This document shows positions 7,242-13,153 of a stretch of 13,992 nucleotides of DNA, in pieces. The position numbers were made by a program, and so were the translations under genes. This DNA comes from Nitrososphaerota archaeon (GTDB lineage: Archaea > Thermoproteota > Nitrososphaeria > Nitrososphaerales > Gagatemarchaeaceae). The notes below the pieces were generated by a model. It did not search any database. It saw nothing but the letters and a program-made list of their open reading frames with translations, and was not told the origin of the DNA. The stretch lies in contig VBPP01000087.1 of assembly GCA_005877365.1 (NCBI GenBank), forward strand, positions 1-13,992, given 5' to 3'. Within the stretch, counting starts at the first letter, position 1. Each line of letters opens with the position of its first letter.

Positions 7242-8240
7242 CTAAGACACACTTCGAATTAGTTCGGCCGCGTCCGTTCCCATCGGGAGGAGGATCGGTT
7301 CGGACACACCCGCCTCGCGGAACTCCTCCAACTTGGCCTGAATCTCCCCCTTAGTCCCGCAGGCAGCGAACTGGTCGACTATGTCATCCGAGACCAGCTC
7401 TGTCGCCTTAAGCAGGCCCTTCTTCGTAACTGCATCGTGAATCCCCGCGACCTTTGCCTCGGGAATCCCGGCTGCGATGACGTTCTCGGGCCTCGAATAC
7501 GCAACGTCAAATGCGAGAAATCCCTTGATCTCCTTGCTCGCCTCCCCCAGGCTGGATGCGATGTAGGTTCCGACCTTCATCGCCTCGACAGGCTTGCCCG
7601 AACTTCGAGCCCCTCGCCTGACCATCGGGAGCGCTTGCTTAACGTTCCACACGCTGAATCCTGCGGTGAAGAGCACGCCGTCCCCGATTCTTCCTGCGAG
7701 CTCCAGCATCTTCGGCCCTATGGCCGCTACGTAGATCGGAACGGCAGACACCTTCAGGTTTGTCTCGACAAGGTCGAAGTAAGGGTTCTGAGCTAGCTTG
7801 ACTTGTTTGATCTTGAAAATCTCGCCCTCATAGTCGACTACCTTCCCTTCGAGCAGCTTCCTGATGATTGCCACCGCCTCATCCATGGCAGCGAGGGGGT
7901 GCCTGAATCCAATCCCCATACTCTCTATCAGCGGTCGAACTCCCGTCCCCAGGGCGAGTCGCACGCGCCCGCCGGATAGCTCGTTCAGGGTTGCTATTGT
8001 TTCTGCAACCAGCACCGGGTTCCTTGTAAACGGGTTGACTATGCCCGTGCTTATCTGTATATTACGCGTCGCATACGCGACGCACGATATGTTTGTTATC
8101 GCGTCCCTAAGAAAATAATCCTCCGCAAACCAGAAAGACGAGAAACCCTCCTTCTCCGCCAGCTTCGCCAGCTCCACGACCTCCCTGACGGTGTAAGGGG
8201 CTCCGGTGAACCCTATCCCCAGCCCGTCACCGCGAGCCAC
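7242..8240 (-). CDS. LLM-class flavin/F420-dependent oxidoreductase (copy 2)
   Basis: A 332-residue luciferase-like TIM-barrel enzyme, paralogous to the gene at 2341-3393. Shared landmarks: GLGIGFTGAP first strand, FAEDYFLRD, GIVNPFTRNP (copy 1 SIVNLYTKHP), GGRVRLALGTG (about 90-100), YVAAIGPKMLELAGRIGDGV, and CGTKGEIQAKL near the C terminus. Start choice: GTG 8240 lies just after the stop of the SnoaL-like gene (13-bp gap) and is preceded by AGGGAG; the frame is open to ATG 8279 and ATG 8300, but those lie inside the upstream gene and add a basic non-conserved tail. The cofactor is probably F420 or FMN. It is presumably co-transcribed with the SnoaL-like gene. Substrate unknown; its location beside the molybdenum hydroxylase suggests a shared pathway. 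Confidence 0.88.
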   Translation of the reverse strand: MARGDGLGIGFTGAPYTVREVVELAKLAEKEGFSSFWFAEDYFLRDAITNISCVAYATRNIQISTGIVNPFTRNPVLVAETIATLNELSGGRVRLALGTGVRPLIESMGIGFRHPLAAMDEAVAIIRKLLEGKVVDYEGEIFKIKQVKLAQNPYFDLVETNLKVSAVPIYVAAIGPKMLELAGRIGDGVLFTAGFSVWNVKQALPMVRRGARSSGKPVEAMKVGTYIASSLGEASKEIKGFLAFDVAYSRPENVIAAGIPEAKVAGIHDAVTKKGLLKATELVSDDIVDQFAACGTKGEIQAKLEEFREAGVSEPILLPMGTDAAELIRSVS

Positions 8241-8253
8241 TCTTCCAAACTCC

Positions 8254-8676
8254 CTACGCGATCTTCGTGAAGTGCTCATGGATGACTTTCCACTCCCCAT
8301 TCTTCTTCCTGAAGACTATGCTGAACCTGCTGACTCCCCTCGTTACTTTTCCGTTGATCCTGCTCTCCCAATCATCCATCCCCGTGGCGACGGCAACGTT
8401 TCTCGCGATGAAGTCCACCCGAACGTCCTTTCTAGCGATTGACGACGACTCGAGCTTGCCGAGTTCGTCGATGAATTCTCTGAACTTGGGTCCGTCCACT
8501 CGGCCGAGGAAATCCGGGGTATCCTCGAAGCTGCAGAACATTGGGTCGTAGGTGTCGTATATCCTGAGAATCTCATCTTTGTCTTTCGTGTCTATCGCCT
8601 TGGGAACCGCCTTGACAAGCGAGACGACCCGCCGTTTCTCCTCCCCCTCTTCTTCCCACCCCTTTCTCGGCGGCAT
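8254..8676 (-). CDS. SnoaL/NTF2-like (DUF4440-type) protein
   Basis: A 140-residue protein with the pattern of the cone-shaped alpha+beta NTF2-like fold: an N-terminal helix region (LVKAVPKAIDTKDKDEILRIYD), then DPMFCSFEDTPDFLGRVDG, a helix (KFREFIDEL), and C-terminal strands VAVATGMDDWES... GVSRFSIVFRKKNGEWKVIHEHFT, the last being the typical end of DUF4440/SnoaL-like domains. Members act as small hydrolases, isomerases or binding proteins; no specific reaction can be assigned. Start ATG 8676 is supported by a TATA-like CATATAG centred about 29 bases upstream, implying a very short leader. It lies first in an apparent two-gene unit with the LLM enzyme (13-bp gap). A near-perfect palindrome (8717-8735) sits directly upstream of the TATA. 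Confidence 0.78.
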   Translation of the reverse strand: MPPRKGWEEEGEEKRRVVSLVKAVPKAIDTKDKDEILRIYDTYDPMFCSFEDTPDFLGRVDGPKFREFIDELGKLESSSIARKDVRVDFIARNVAVATGMDDWESRINGKVTRGVSRFSIVFRKKNGEWKVIHEHFTKIA

Positions 8677-8700
8677 CGGCTTGGGAACGAGGCGAAGAAG

Positions 8701-8735
8701 TCTATATGAGGTTTGGGAAACCGGCAGCCGGTTTC
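8701..8735 (-). promoter_or_regulatory. Promoter with adjoining 19-bp palindrome for the SnoaL-LLM unit
   Basis: Reading the minus strand, CTCATATAGA (8710-8701) is a TATA-like element centred 29 bases before ATG 8676. Immediately upstream is GAAACCGGCAGCCGGTTTC (8717-8735), two perfect 9-bp arms around one base. Its position next to the BRE/TATA is typical for an archaeal activator or repressor site; it could also be a hairpin at the 3' end of the neighbouring aminotransferase remnant. Confidence 0.5.
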
Positions 8736-8741
8736 AGTTAC

Positions 8742-9080
8742 CTAGTTCCGTAGGTCCTTTAGGATCGCTTCCATCGCGACCCTCGTGCTCGAGATGGGCG
8801 GCTTCTTGGCCGAGGTCCCCATATGGCCTACCCTGAGCAACTTCCCTTCGAGTTGTCCCAGCCCCCGGCGATCATTACGTCGAATCGTGAAACGAGCTCC
8901 GACTTGAGTTTCGAATCCCACTTGGAGTCGGCCTTTAGTGCGGTGACCGTGTCCGAGGCATACCGTTCATCCGGGAAGAGTTCGAGTTGGATCTCTCCAA
9001 ACTGCTTCCTGGCGAACGCGGCGACTTCCTTGTGCCTCCGGTATCTCTCGTCCAACCCTTCCTGCAACGCGAGGTCCGTC
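8742..9080 (-). pseudogene. Class V aminotransferase, C-terminal remnant with frameshift
   Basis: Minus-strand translation just after the SDR stop gives LALQEGLDERYRRHKEV, LELFPDERYASDTVTAL and FDVMIAGG, matching the C-terminal domain of serine-pyruvate/alanine-glyoxylate class V aminotransferases (pattern EEGLE.R..RH.....A and LFP.E..RSDTVTA...VVIAGG). At the C-run 8862-8866 the frame breaks; adding one base lets it continue as GQLEGKLLRVGHMG and on through AMEAILKDLRN to the TAG at 8742-8744, which is the expected family ending. About two-thirds of the enzyme, including the PLP-lysine region, is absent: upstream lies the SDR gene in another frame. It is therefore a fragment, not merely a misread gene. 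The junction carries a short GAAA repeat (9082-9093, minus strand). Confidence 0.75.
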
Positions 9081-9092
9081 GCTTTCTTTCTT

Positions 9093-9872
9093 TCAGACTG
9101 CCGTCCATCCACCGTCGACGGAAAGGGTGGTTCCCGTGACGAAACGGCCTGCGTCCGATGCGAGGAGAAGGAGGGCCCCATTCAGTTCACTCGCTTCGCC
9201 AACCCTCCCCATTGGGGTATGCTGGATTATGTAGTCCCTCTTCTTCTTGTCTGCGAGGGTGATTTCGGTCATCTCTGTTCGAACCCATCCGGGAGCGATT
9301 CCGTTGACACGTATGCCGAACTTGGCCCACTCCACGGCGAGGGCCCTAGTCATGTTGATCACCGCGGCCTTGGATGCATGGTACGCCACAATCGGGAAAA
9401 GGATGTCTGCTGAGAAGCCGTAAGAAGAAGCTATGTTGATTATGCTTCCGCCTCTTTTACCCTTCTTCATGACCTGCGCTGCGTCCCTCGAGCAGTAGAA
9501 GACTCCGTCTAGGTTGACCCTGTTCACCGACAGCCACTCCTCTCCCGTCATCTCTTCCGCGGGCTTGAGAAAGCTAACTCCAGCGTTGTTCACCAGCACG
9601 TCCAGCCTCCCGAATTCCTTCACGGCCTCGCCCACGAGCCGGCTTACGTCAGATTCACGACTGACGTCCGCAACGACGGGAACCACCCGCCTCCTCGTCT
9701 CCTTCGCGATTCTTTCGGCGTTGCTCTTCAGCATTGATTCCCTCCTGGCGCAGACAACGAGGTCCGACCCGGCCTCGGCGAGCCCCGAAGCGAGCGTCGG
9801 TCCCAGACCGCTTGAGCAGCCCGTGATGATTGAGACCTTGCCGTCGAGCCTGAACGAGTCGATGATACCCAT
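9093..9872 (-). CDS. Short-chain dehydrogenase/reductase (SDR)
   Basis: A 259-residue classical SDR. Landmarks: TGCSSGLG (17-24, Rossmann TGxxxGxG), CARR (41-44, basic residue after strand 2, which favours NADP(H)), NNAG (95-98), Asn120 in NLDG, serines in IASSYG (148-152), YHASK (164-168, catalytic Tyr and Lys), PGWVRTEM and a C-terminal LSVDGGW. This resembles 3-oxoacyl-ACP reductase or gluconate 5-dehydrogenase-like members; the alcohol/ketone substrate is not predictable. ATG 9872 is chosen because the domain starts right there and a TATA (9899-9905) is centred 30 bases upstream; the frame is open farther upstream but that stretch overlaps the divergent gene and looks non-coding. The gene is intact although degenerate genes lie on both sides. 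Confidence 0.92.
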   Translation of the reverse strand: MGIIDSFRLDGKVSIITGCSSGLGPTLASGLAEAGSDLVVCARRESMLKSNAERIAKETRRRVVPVVADVSRESDVSRLVGEAVKEFGRLDVLVNNAGVSFLKPAEEMTGEEWLSVNRVNLDGVFYCSRDAAQVMKKGKRGGSIINIASSYGFSADILFPIVAYHASKAAVINMTRALAVEWAKFGIRVNGIAPGWVRTEMTEITLADKKKRDYIIQHTPMGRVGEASELNGALLLLASDAGRFVTGTTLSVDGGWTAV

Positions 9873-9898
9873 GTGACGCTGAGGACGGACGGCAGCCG

Positions 9899-9905
9899 TA
9901 TAAAT
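9899..9905. promoter_or_regulatory. Divergent TATA element between the SDR and the broken phosphotransferase
   Basis: TATAAAT on the plus strand (ATTTATA on the minus strand) is centred at 9902. It is 30 bases from the SDR ATG at 9872 on one side and 27 bases from the TTG at 9929 on the other, so both genes could be leaderless or nearly so and share one TBP site. Confidence 0.55.
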
Positions 9906-9928
9906 CGCTCTGCCTCGCGAATCCAACC

Positions 9929-10591
9929 TTGGGCCAGAGCGCGGAGACAGACAAAGGGTGGCCTCTAGAATTGGCTCGAAAAGCGGGTCTCTGCTCTGGA
10001 GATGAGAACCCAGTAGTCGAAACCCTGGGTGGCGGGGTATCAAACGTCGTTTTGCTGGTAAGGGCGAGGCGAGGAGCGTGGGTTGTCAAGCGGGCTCTCT
10101 CGCAGCTCCTGGTGAAGGAGGTATGGCTTGCGGACAGGTCGAGAATCTTCACGGAGAGCGCGTGTCTCACGCTGATCCACGACTCGATGAGGGGTCATCC
10201 TGCGCCGGCGGTCGTCTTCGAAGACAGAGACCTCTACGCCTGCGTCCTCGAGTATTCGGGGACGGAAGCCGCACCTGGAAGCAGGACCTTCTCTCGGGGC
10301 TTGTAGACTCGGGGGTCGCCCGACGGGCGGCTGCCATCCTGACAGACTTTCACTCCCATACGCTTGGGAACGCGAGTGTGAGGAACCGGTTCCGGGACGG
10401 CTCGAACTTCTACCAGCTTCGCCTCGACCCCTACCTGGCTGCCACAGGCCGCCGCCATCCCGACATCAAGCAAGAAGATTCCACTGCAGGACCTCCAGCC
10501 GGGGCACGCGAGGTTCGAATACCCTGTCAGGGTTGCATTTGAGAGCACCAGATGGCTGGGGAGGGCGGTCTACGTCTTCGAACGCGTCTGA
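9929..10591 (+). pseudogene. Broken phosphotransferase (APH/methylthioribose-kinase-like), two frame changes and internal loss
   Basis: TTG 9929 sits 27 bases downstream of a TATA and begins a frame with GGGVSNVVLLV (ATP loop), AWVVKRALSQL (Lys of strand 3) and later LYACVLEYSG, the N-lobe of APH-type small-molecule kinases. At the G-run 10258-10261 the frame is lost; one added G would continue it as DGSRTWKQDLLSGLVDSGVARRAA, LTDFHSHTLGN, and FYQLRLDPYLAATGRRHPDI, which is the expected next part of this family. At about 10467 the frame changes again, and the continuation (KKIPLQDLQPGHARFEYPV to a TGA at 10589) no longer looks like the kinase. The catalytic HGD...N and metal-binding Asp region is absent. 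The end overlaps the convergent TrmJ-like gene by 22 bp. Confidence 0.72.
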
Positions 10592-11295
10592 GCGCGGGAT
10601 TCGTTCTCCTCTTTAATCGTCTGCACCGCCCTCCTGAATATGCCCGTCATCAGGAGCATCTCCTTCTCCCCGGTTTGCGAGGTCACTGCAATTCGTTTGG
10701 CGATTTCAGCCAGCCTGTCCGATCGGTGCCTCTGAAATCTTGCCGAGACGGCAAGCTCGTGCAGATTGCGTGCAAACAACTCCCTAGCACTCCTGGATAG
10801 CAGGCGAACTCTTGAGGAGTCCCTCCTTGAAGCGAGGTAGAGGAGGATCGCCAACGAATGGCTGACGTTCATGGTGGGGTATTCGGTTCCGGTGTCGACC
10901 GAGGTCACGACGTCACAGAGCCTGATTTCGTCGTTCTTCAACCCCGTCGCCTCCCTGCCGAGAACCAGAGAGGATGACTTCGCCGACCGAAGATAAGAGG
11001 CGGCTCGCTCCGGTCTCATCACTTTTCTGACAAGGTTCCCCTTCCTCCTAGCCCTTATGGCGGTGGTTGCGACCAGAAGATCATGGATCCTTCGAAGATC
11101 TCTGAATCCTATGGTTTTAGCCCGGTCTAGCACATCAGCACCGTGGGCGGCGTAGATCGAGGCAGCAGAGAGGTCTACCTTCGGATTGACGAAGAATATC
11201 CTCCTGACCCCAAAGTTCTTCGCGAGCCGGGCCACATATCCCACGTTGACTGGGTATTCCGGCTCAACGAGCGTGATTGAGAGGTTTCGAAGCAA
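10570..11295 (-). CDS. trmJ: TrmJ-like SpoU-family (SPOUT) RNA 2'-O-methyltransferase
   Basis: The 241-residue protein shows the three SPOUT motifs: motif 1 PVNVGYVARLAKNFGVRRI (15-33, with the conserved Asn and Arg), motif 2 LVLGREATGLKNDE (110-123) and motif 3 YPTMNVSHSLAILLY (139-153). These form the knotted SAM pocket of the SpoU family; the TrmJ group 2'-O-methylates position 32 of tRNA, and archaeal members such as the Sulfolobus enzyme have about this length. A basic helical C-terminal extension is typical for TrmJ dimers. Start is TTG 11295, 5 bp after the stop of the KsgA gene, so co-transcription is very likely. Assignment to TrmJ rather than another SpoU methylase rests on motif style and length. 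The C-terminal end overlaps a degenerate convergent gene. Confidence 0.85.
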   Translation of the reverse strand: MLRNLSITLVEPEYPVNVGYVARLAKNFGVRRIFFVNPKVDLSAASIYAAHGADVLDRAKTIGFRDLRRIHDLLVATTAIRARRKGNLVRKVMRPERAASYLRSAKSSSLVLGREATGLKNDEIRLCDVVTSVDTGTEYPTMNVSHSLAILLYLASRRDSSRVRLLSRSARELFARNLHELAVSARFQRHRSDRLAEIAKRIAVTSQTGEKEMLLMTGIFRRAVQTIKEENESRAQTRSKT

Positions 11296-11300
11296 ATTAT

Positions 11301-12029
11301 TCAGCGGCCAAAAGACGGCTCGAAGGAACTGATAATGTCATGAACTTCTTCGGGTGCGAGGGAGTTGACGCGCCTGGAACCGAGATTCGTTCCGACTGGA
11401 GAATCGAAACCGAGCTTGTTGAGGGCAGCCTTCAGGTTACGCCTTCGCAGAGAAAAGAGGAGCTTGATCAACACCACTTTCTTTCGCGTCAACTTCCTCT
11501 TCCTAACAAAGACGACCACCCGGGAATTCACGCGCGGGGGAGGTTCGAACGCACGCCTTGGTACCGGGTTCTTGAGCGAGACGTCGGCTGAGAGTTGTGC
11601 GATGACGGAGATGGCTCGATAGTTCCGGTCCCCTGGGCTTACAGTTATCTTCCTCGCGAAATCTTCCTGAAGGATGACTATCGCCCGGTCGTATGCGAGT
11701 TCGCTCAGCCACTCGACAAAGGTGGAGGATTCAGAGTAAGGGAGGCTTGAGACCAGGACGTCGAATCGGGGCTTCGCCTTGAAGGCGTCGCCGAGGCGTA
11801 GCTTAGTATGAGGCGAGTTGAGCAGACTCTTCGTCGTGAGGTAATTCTCGCGGTCTATCTCGTAGGCTTCGAGTCTGTCCGCTACCTTGGCCAACTCCGC
11901 TGTCAGAGTACCCCTTCCCGTACCTACCTCCAGGACTCTCTCGCGCTTCCTTATCGCGGCGAGCTCGATGACCCTCTTAACAATCCCCTCGTCTCTAAGA
12001 TAGTGCTGACCGAGACTCCGTCGCTTCAT
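11301..12029 (-). CDS. rsmA: SSU rRNA dimethyladenosine transferase (KsgA/RsmA/Dim1 family)
   Basis: A 242-residue Rossmann methyltransferase that dimethylates two adjacent adenosines near the 3' end of 16S rRNA during small-subunit maturation. Evidence: SLGQHYLRD (5-13), SAM motif VLEVGTGRGTLT (32-43), acidic Glu57 (AYEID), GDA (80-82), catalytic motif IV at 95-98, and FEPPPRVNSRVV (161-172), a signature of the family. Motif IV reads SLPY where the family normally has N(I/L)PY; the Asn is expected to hold the target N6 amine, so the Ser (codon AGC at 11745-11747, one base from an Asn codon) is unusual. It is slightly short at the C terminus. Its ATG overlaps the DUF655 stop (ATGA), the usual archaeal gene order. 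Confidence 0.93.
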   Translation of the reverse strand: MKRRSLGQHYLRDEGIVKRVIELAAIRKRERVLEVGTGRGTLTAELAKVADRLEAYEIDRENYLTTKSLLNSPHTKLRLGDAFKAKPRFDVLVSSLPYSESSTFVEWLSELAYDRAIVILQEDFARKITVSPGDRNYRAISVIAQLSADVSLKNPVPRRAFEPPPRVNSRVVVFVRKRKLTRKKVVLIKLLFSLRRRNLKAALNKLGFDSPVGTNLGSRRVNSLAPEEVHDIISSFEPSFGR

Positions 12030-12583
12030 TTTCTGATGAATAGATTGATTCTCGACCCCCCGGAGAGTTCTTCGACTATTCGCCTGGCGAGAAGCTTAGC
12101 GGGCTCCCTCAGCCCGACCCTCTGTTGAATCTCCTCAAAGCTCTTGAAGGGTTGTCTCTCCCTCCCGTCGACGATCTGTTTCATGAACGTCTTCCCTATG
12201 CCCGGAATCAACTCGAGGCCATGCAGTCTTGGAGTGAGGGGTTGTAATTCGTTGAAATACGCGACGTACTTCGATTCGTTTGATTTCACTATCCTCTCGA
12301 CAACGCTGAGAAGAGAGCTCTTCGACTCGGGTGTCAGCTCTTCGAAGGAGAGTTTGCCGAGAACGCTGACTATCTTCTCTCTCCCCTCCTTTCCTATCTT
12401 GACCCTCTCTCCGGGTTCGAAATTCTGATTCTCAACGGCGAGAAGCTCAAGGAGCGTCAATCTCTCCTCGCCTATCGCCTGAACGATTGGTCCCTCTCGC
12501 CCCTTTATGACGACTGACTTCCCTCTCGGCGAGAAGTCCAATACGTACGCATACTCCTCGTACTTCTTCTCCGCAGATAGCAT
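12026..12583 (-). CDS. DUF655 family protein (archaeal helix-hairpin-helix protein)
   Basis: A 185-residue member of the archaeal DUF655 family, normally encoded between RpoF and KsgA. The N-terminal part (EEYAYVLDFSPRGKSVVIKG, then EERLTLLELL) is the conserved small beta domain; residues 119-155 (RLHGLELIPGIGKTFMKQIV and on) form a helix-hairpin-helix with the GIGK hairpin typical of non-specific nucleic-acid binding. Its biochemical role is not established; constant linkage to rRNA methylase and ribosomal genes suggests a part in RNA or ribosome metabolism. The stop overlaps the KsgA start, so the two are translationally coupled. The ATG at 12583 follows a 139-bp gap that carries a TATA element and a possible structured leader. 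Confidence 0.9.
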   Translation of the reverse strand: MLSAEKKYEEYAYVLDFSPRGKSVVIKGREGPIVQAIGEERLTLLELLAVENQNFEPGERVKIGKEGREKIVSVLGKLSFEELTPESKSSLLSVVERIVKSNESKYVAYFNELQPLTPRLHGLELIPGIGKTFMKQIVDGRERQPFKSFEEIQQRVGLREPAKLLARRIVEELSGGSRINLFIRK

Positions 12584-12588
12584 CTATC

Positions 12589-12688
12589 GAGATTCGCCCC
12601 TCACGCGTTCTTTTCAGTAGATCAAGAGTCGAAGCGGCCCAGCTTCCGAAACCCTATGGGTGCTCATAATCTATCCTCTGCGAATCTC
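12589..12688 (-). promoter_or_regulatory. Possible structured leader before DUF655, with 9-bp long-range inverted repeat
   Basis: On the plus strand GAGATTCGC (12589-12597) and GCGAATCTC (12680-12688) are perfect complements 82 bases apart. In the minus-strand message the first would lie just after a presumed transcription start near 12690 and the second 5 bases before the DUF655 ATG. A smaller GAAGC/GCTTC hairpin lies inside. Pairing would close the leader and place the start codon at the base of the stem. Confidence 0.35.
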
Positions 12689-12692
12689 TCAT
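12654..12692 (-). CDS. Candidate leaderless 12-codon micro-ORF upstream of DUF655
   Basis: ATG 12692 opens MRDSQRIDYEHP followed by TAG, about 23 bases downstream of the TATA centre, where a leaderless start would be expected. It ends 70 bases before the DUF655 ATG. It could be a regulatory upstream ORF or a chance frame; there is no conservation evidence in the window. Confidence 0.25.
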   Translation of the reverse strand: MRDSQRIDYEHP

Positions 12693-12710
12693 TGTGTCAG
12701 AGACGTAAAG

Positions 12711-12718
12711 CTATTTAA
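12711..12718 (-). promoter_or_regulatory. TATA-like element of the DUF655-KsgA-TrmJ unit
   Basis: On the minus strand TTAAATAG (12718-12711) lies just beyond the stop of the VOC gene. It predicts a transcript starting near 12690, with a leader of about 105 bases to DUF655. It lets the downstream genes be transcribed apart from rpoF despite the inserted VOC gene. Confidence 0.55.
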
Positions 12719-12722
12719 TTCT

Positions 12723-13076
12723 TCACCATCGTGATTCGGCCAGGTAGAGCGGATTCCCGTCGGGGTCTTTGAAGGAGGCTAACCTGACTGGTCCGTCCTC
12801 AACTACCGGGCTAAATTTCAATCCCTTCCCTTCAAGGTCCTTCATTGTCCTCTCGAGATTATCGACCCTTAGGCCGATTGAGAGACCTTCAGATTTCCCC
12901 GATCGCCGGCCCTGTCTGTCAGCGGGATGTAATGCTATGGTAAGTCCCGGAGCCACAACCTGGGCAAACTGGTCAGAGTACCTCGCCTTCAACGTCAGTC
13001 CAAGTTTTTCCACGTAGAACTGAATCGCGGAATTCATTTCCGAGACCATCACTGTTACGTTTCCCTCTCTGAGCAC
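12723..13076 (-). CDS. VOC-superfamily (glyoxalase/bleomycin-resistance-like) protein
   Basis: From GTG 13076 the protein has 117 residues, the normal size of a single VOC domain. Pattern: REGNVTVMVSEMNSAIQFYV (first strand and helix), LGLTLKARY, VVAPGLTIALHP, then LSIGLRVDNLERTMKDLEGKG as the second half, and ASFKDPDGNPLYLAES at the end, with the glutamate that usually serves as a metal ligand. The first-strand ligand His is missing (NVTVMV), so metal use is uncertain. GTG 13076 is preferred because a TATA-like TTAAATAT (13105-13098) is centred 25 bases upstream; the frame is open to ATG 13124 and beyond, but those codons overlap that promoter and add nothing conserved. Function (lyase, dioxygenase or binding protein) cannot be assigned. 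It interrupts the usual rpoF-DUF655 neighbourhood. Confidence 0.8.
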   Translation of the reverse strand: MLREGNVTVMVSEMNSAIQFYVEKLGLTLKARYSDQFAQVVAPGLTIALHPADRQGRRSGKSEGLSIGLRVDNLERTMKDLEGKGLKFSPVVEDGPVRLASFKDPDGNPLYLAESRW

Positions 13077-13097
13077 AGGACCTCCAGTGCGGTTACG

Positions 13098-13105
13098 ATA
13101 TTTAA
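13098..13105 (-). promoter_or_regulatory. TATA-like element of the VOC gene
   Basis: TTAAATAT on the minus strand, centred 25 bases upstream of GTG 13076. This spacing suits a leaderless message beginning at the GTG. The alternative ATG at 13124 would lie upstream of the transcript start. Confidence 0.5.
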
Positions 13106-13134
13106 CCTCAGTTTCCTCAACCATGATCGCCGTC

Positions 13135-13153
13135 GGGCCTCTCGGCGAGGCCC
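13135..13153 (-). terminator. GC-rich hairpin 14 bases after the rpoF stop
   Basis: GGGCCTC (13135-13141) and GAGGCCC (13147-13153) form a perfect 7-bp stem with a 5-nt loop. It lies between the rpoF stop (13167) and the VOC promoter. There is no T-run after it, so it may define the 3' end of the Pus10-L21e-RpoF transcript, slow exonucleases or attenuate, rather than act as a classical terminator. Confidence 0.35.

Noticed and set aside
9873..10043. N-terminal extension of the SDR up to 10043.
   Set aside because: It would overlap the divergent gene and the shared TATA; the sequence is not SDR-like, and the domain starts cleanly at ATG 9872.
12600..12692. C/D-box guide RNA or tRNA in the DUF655 leader.
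   Set aside because: ATGAGAG is a poor C box, there is only one convincing CTGA, and no T-loop or cloverleaf could be formed.
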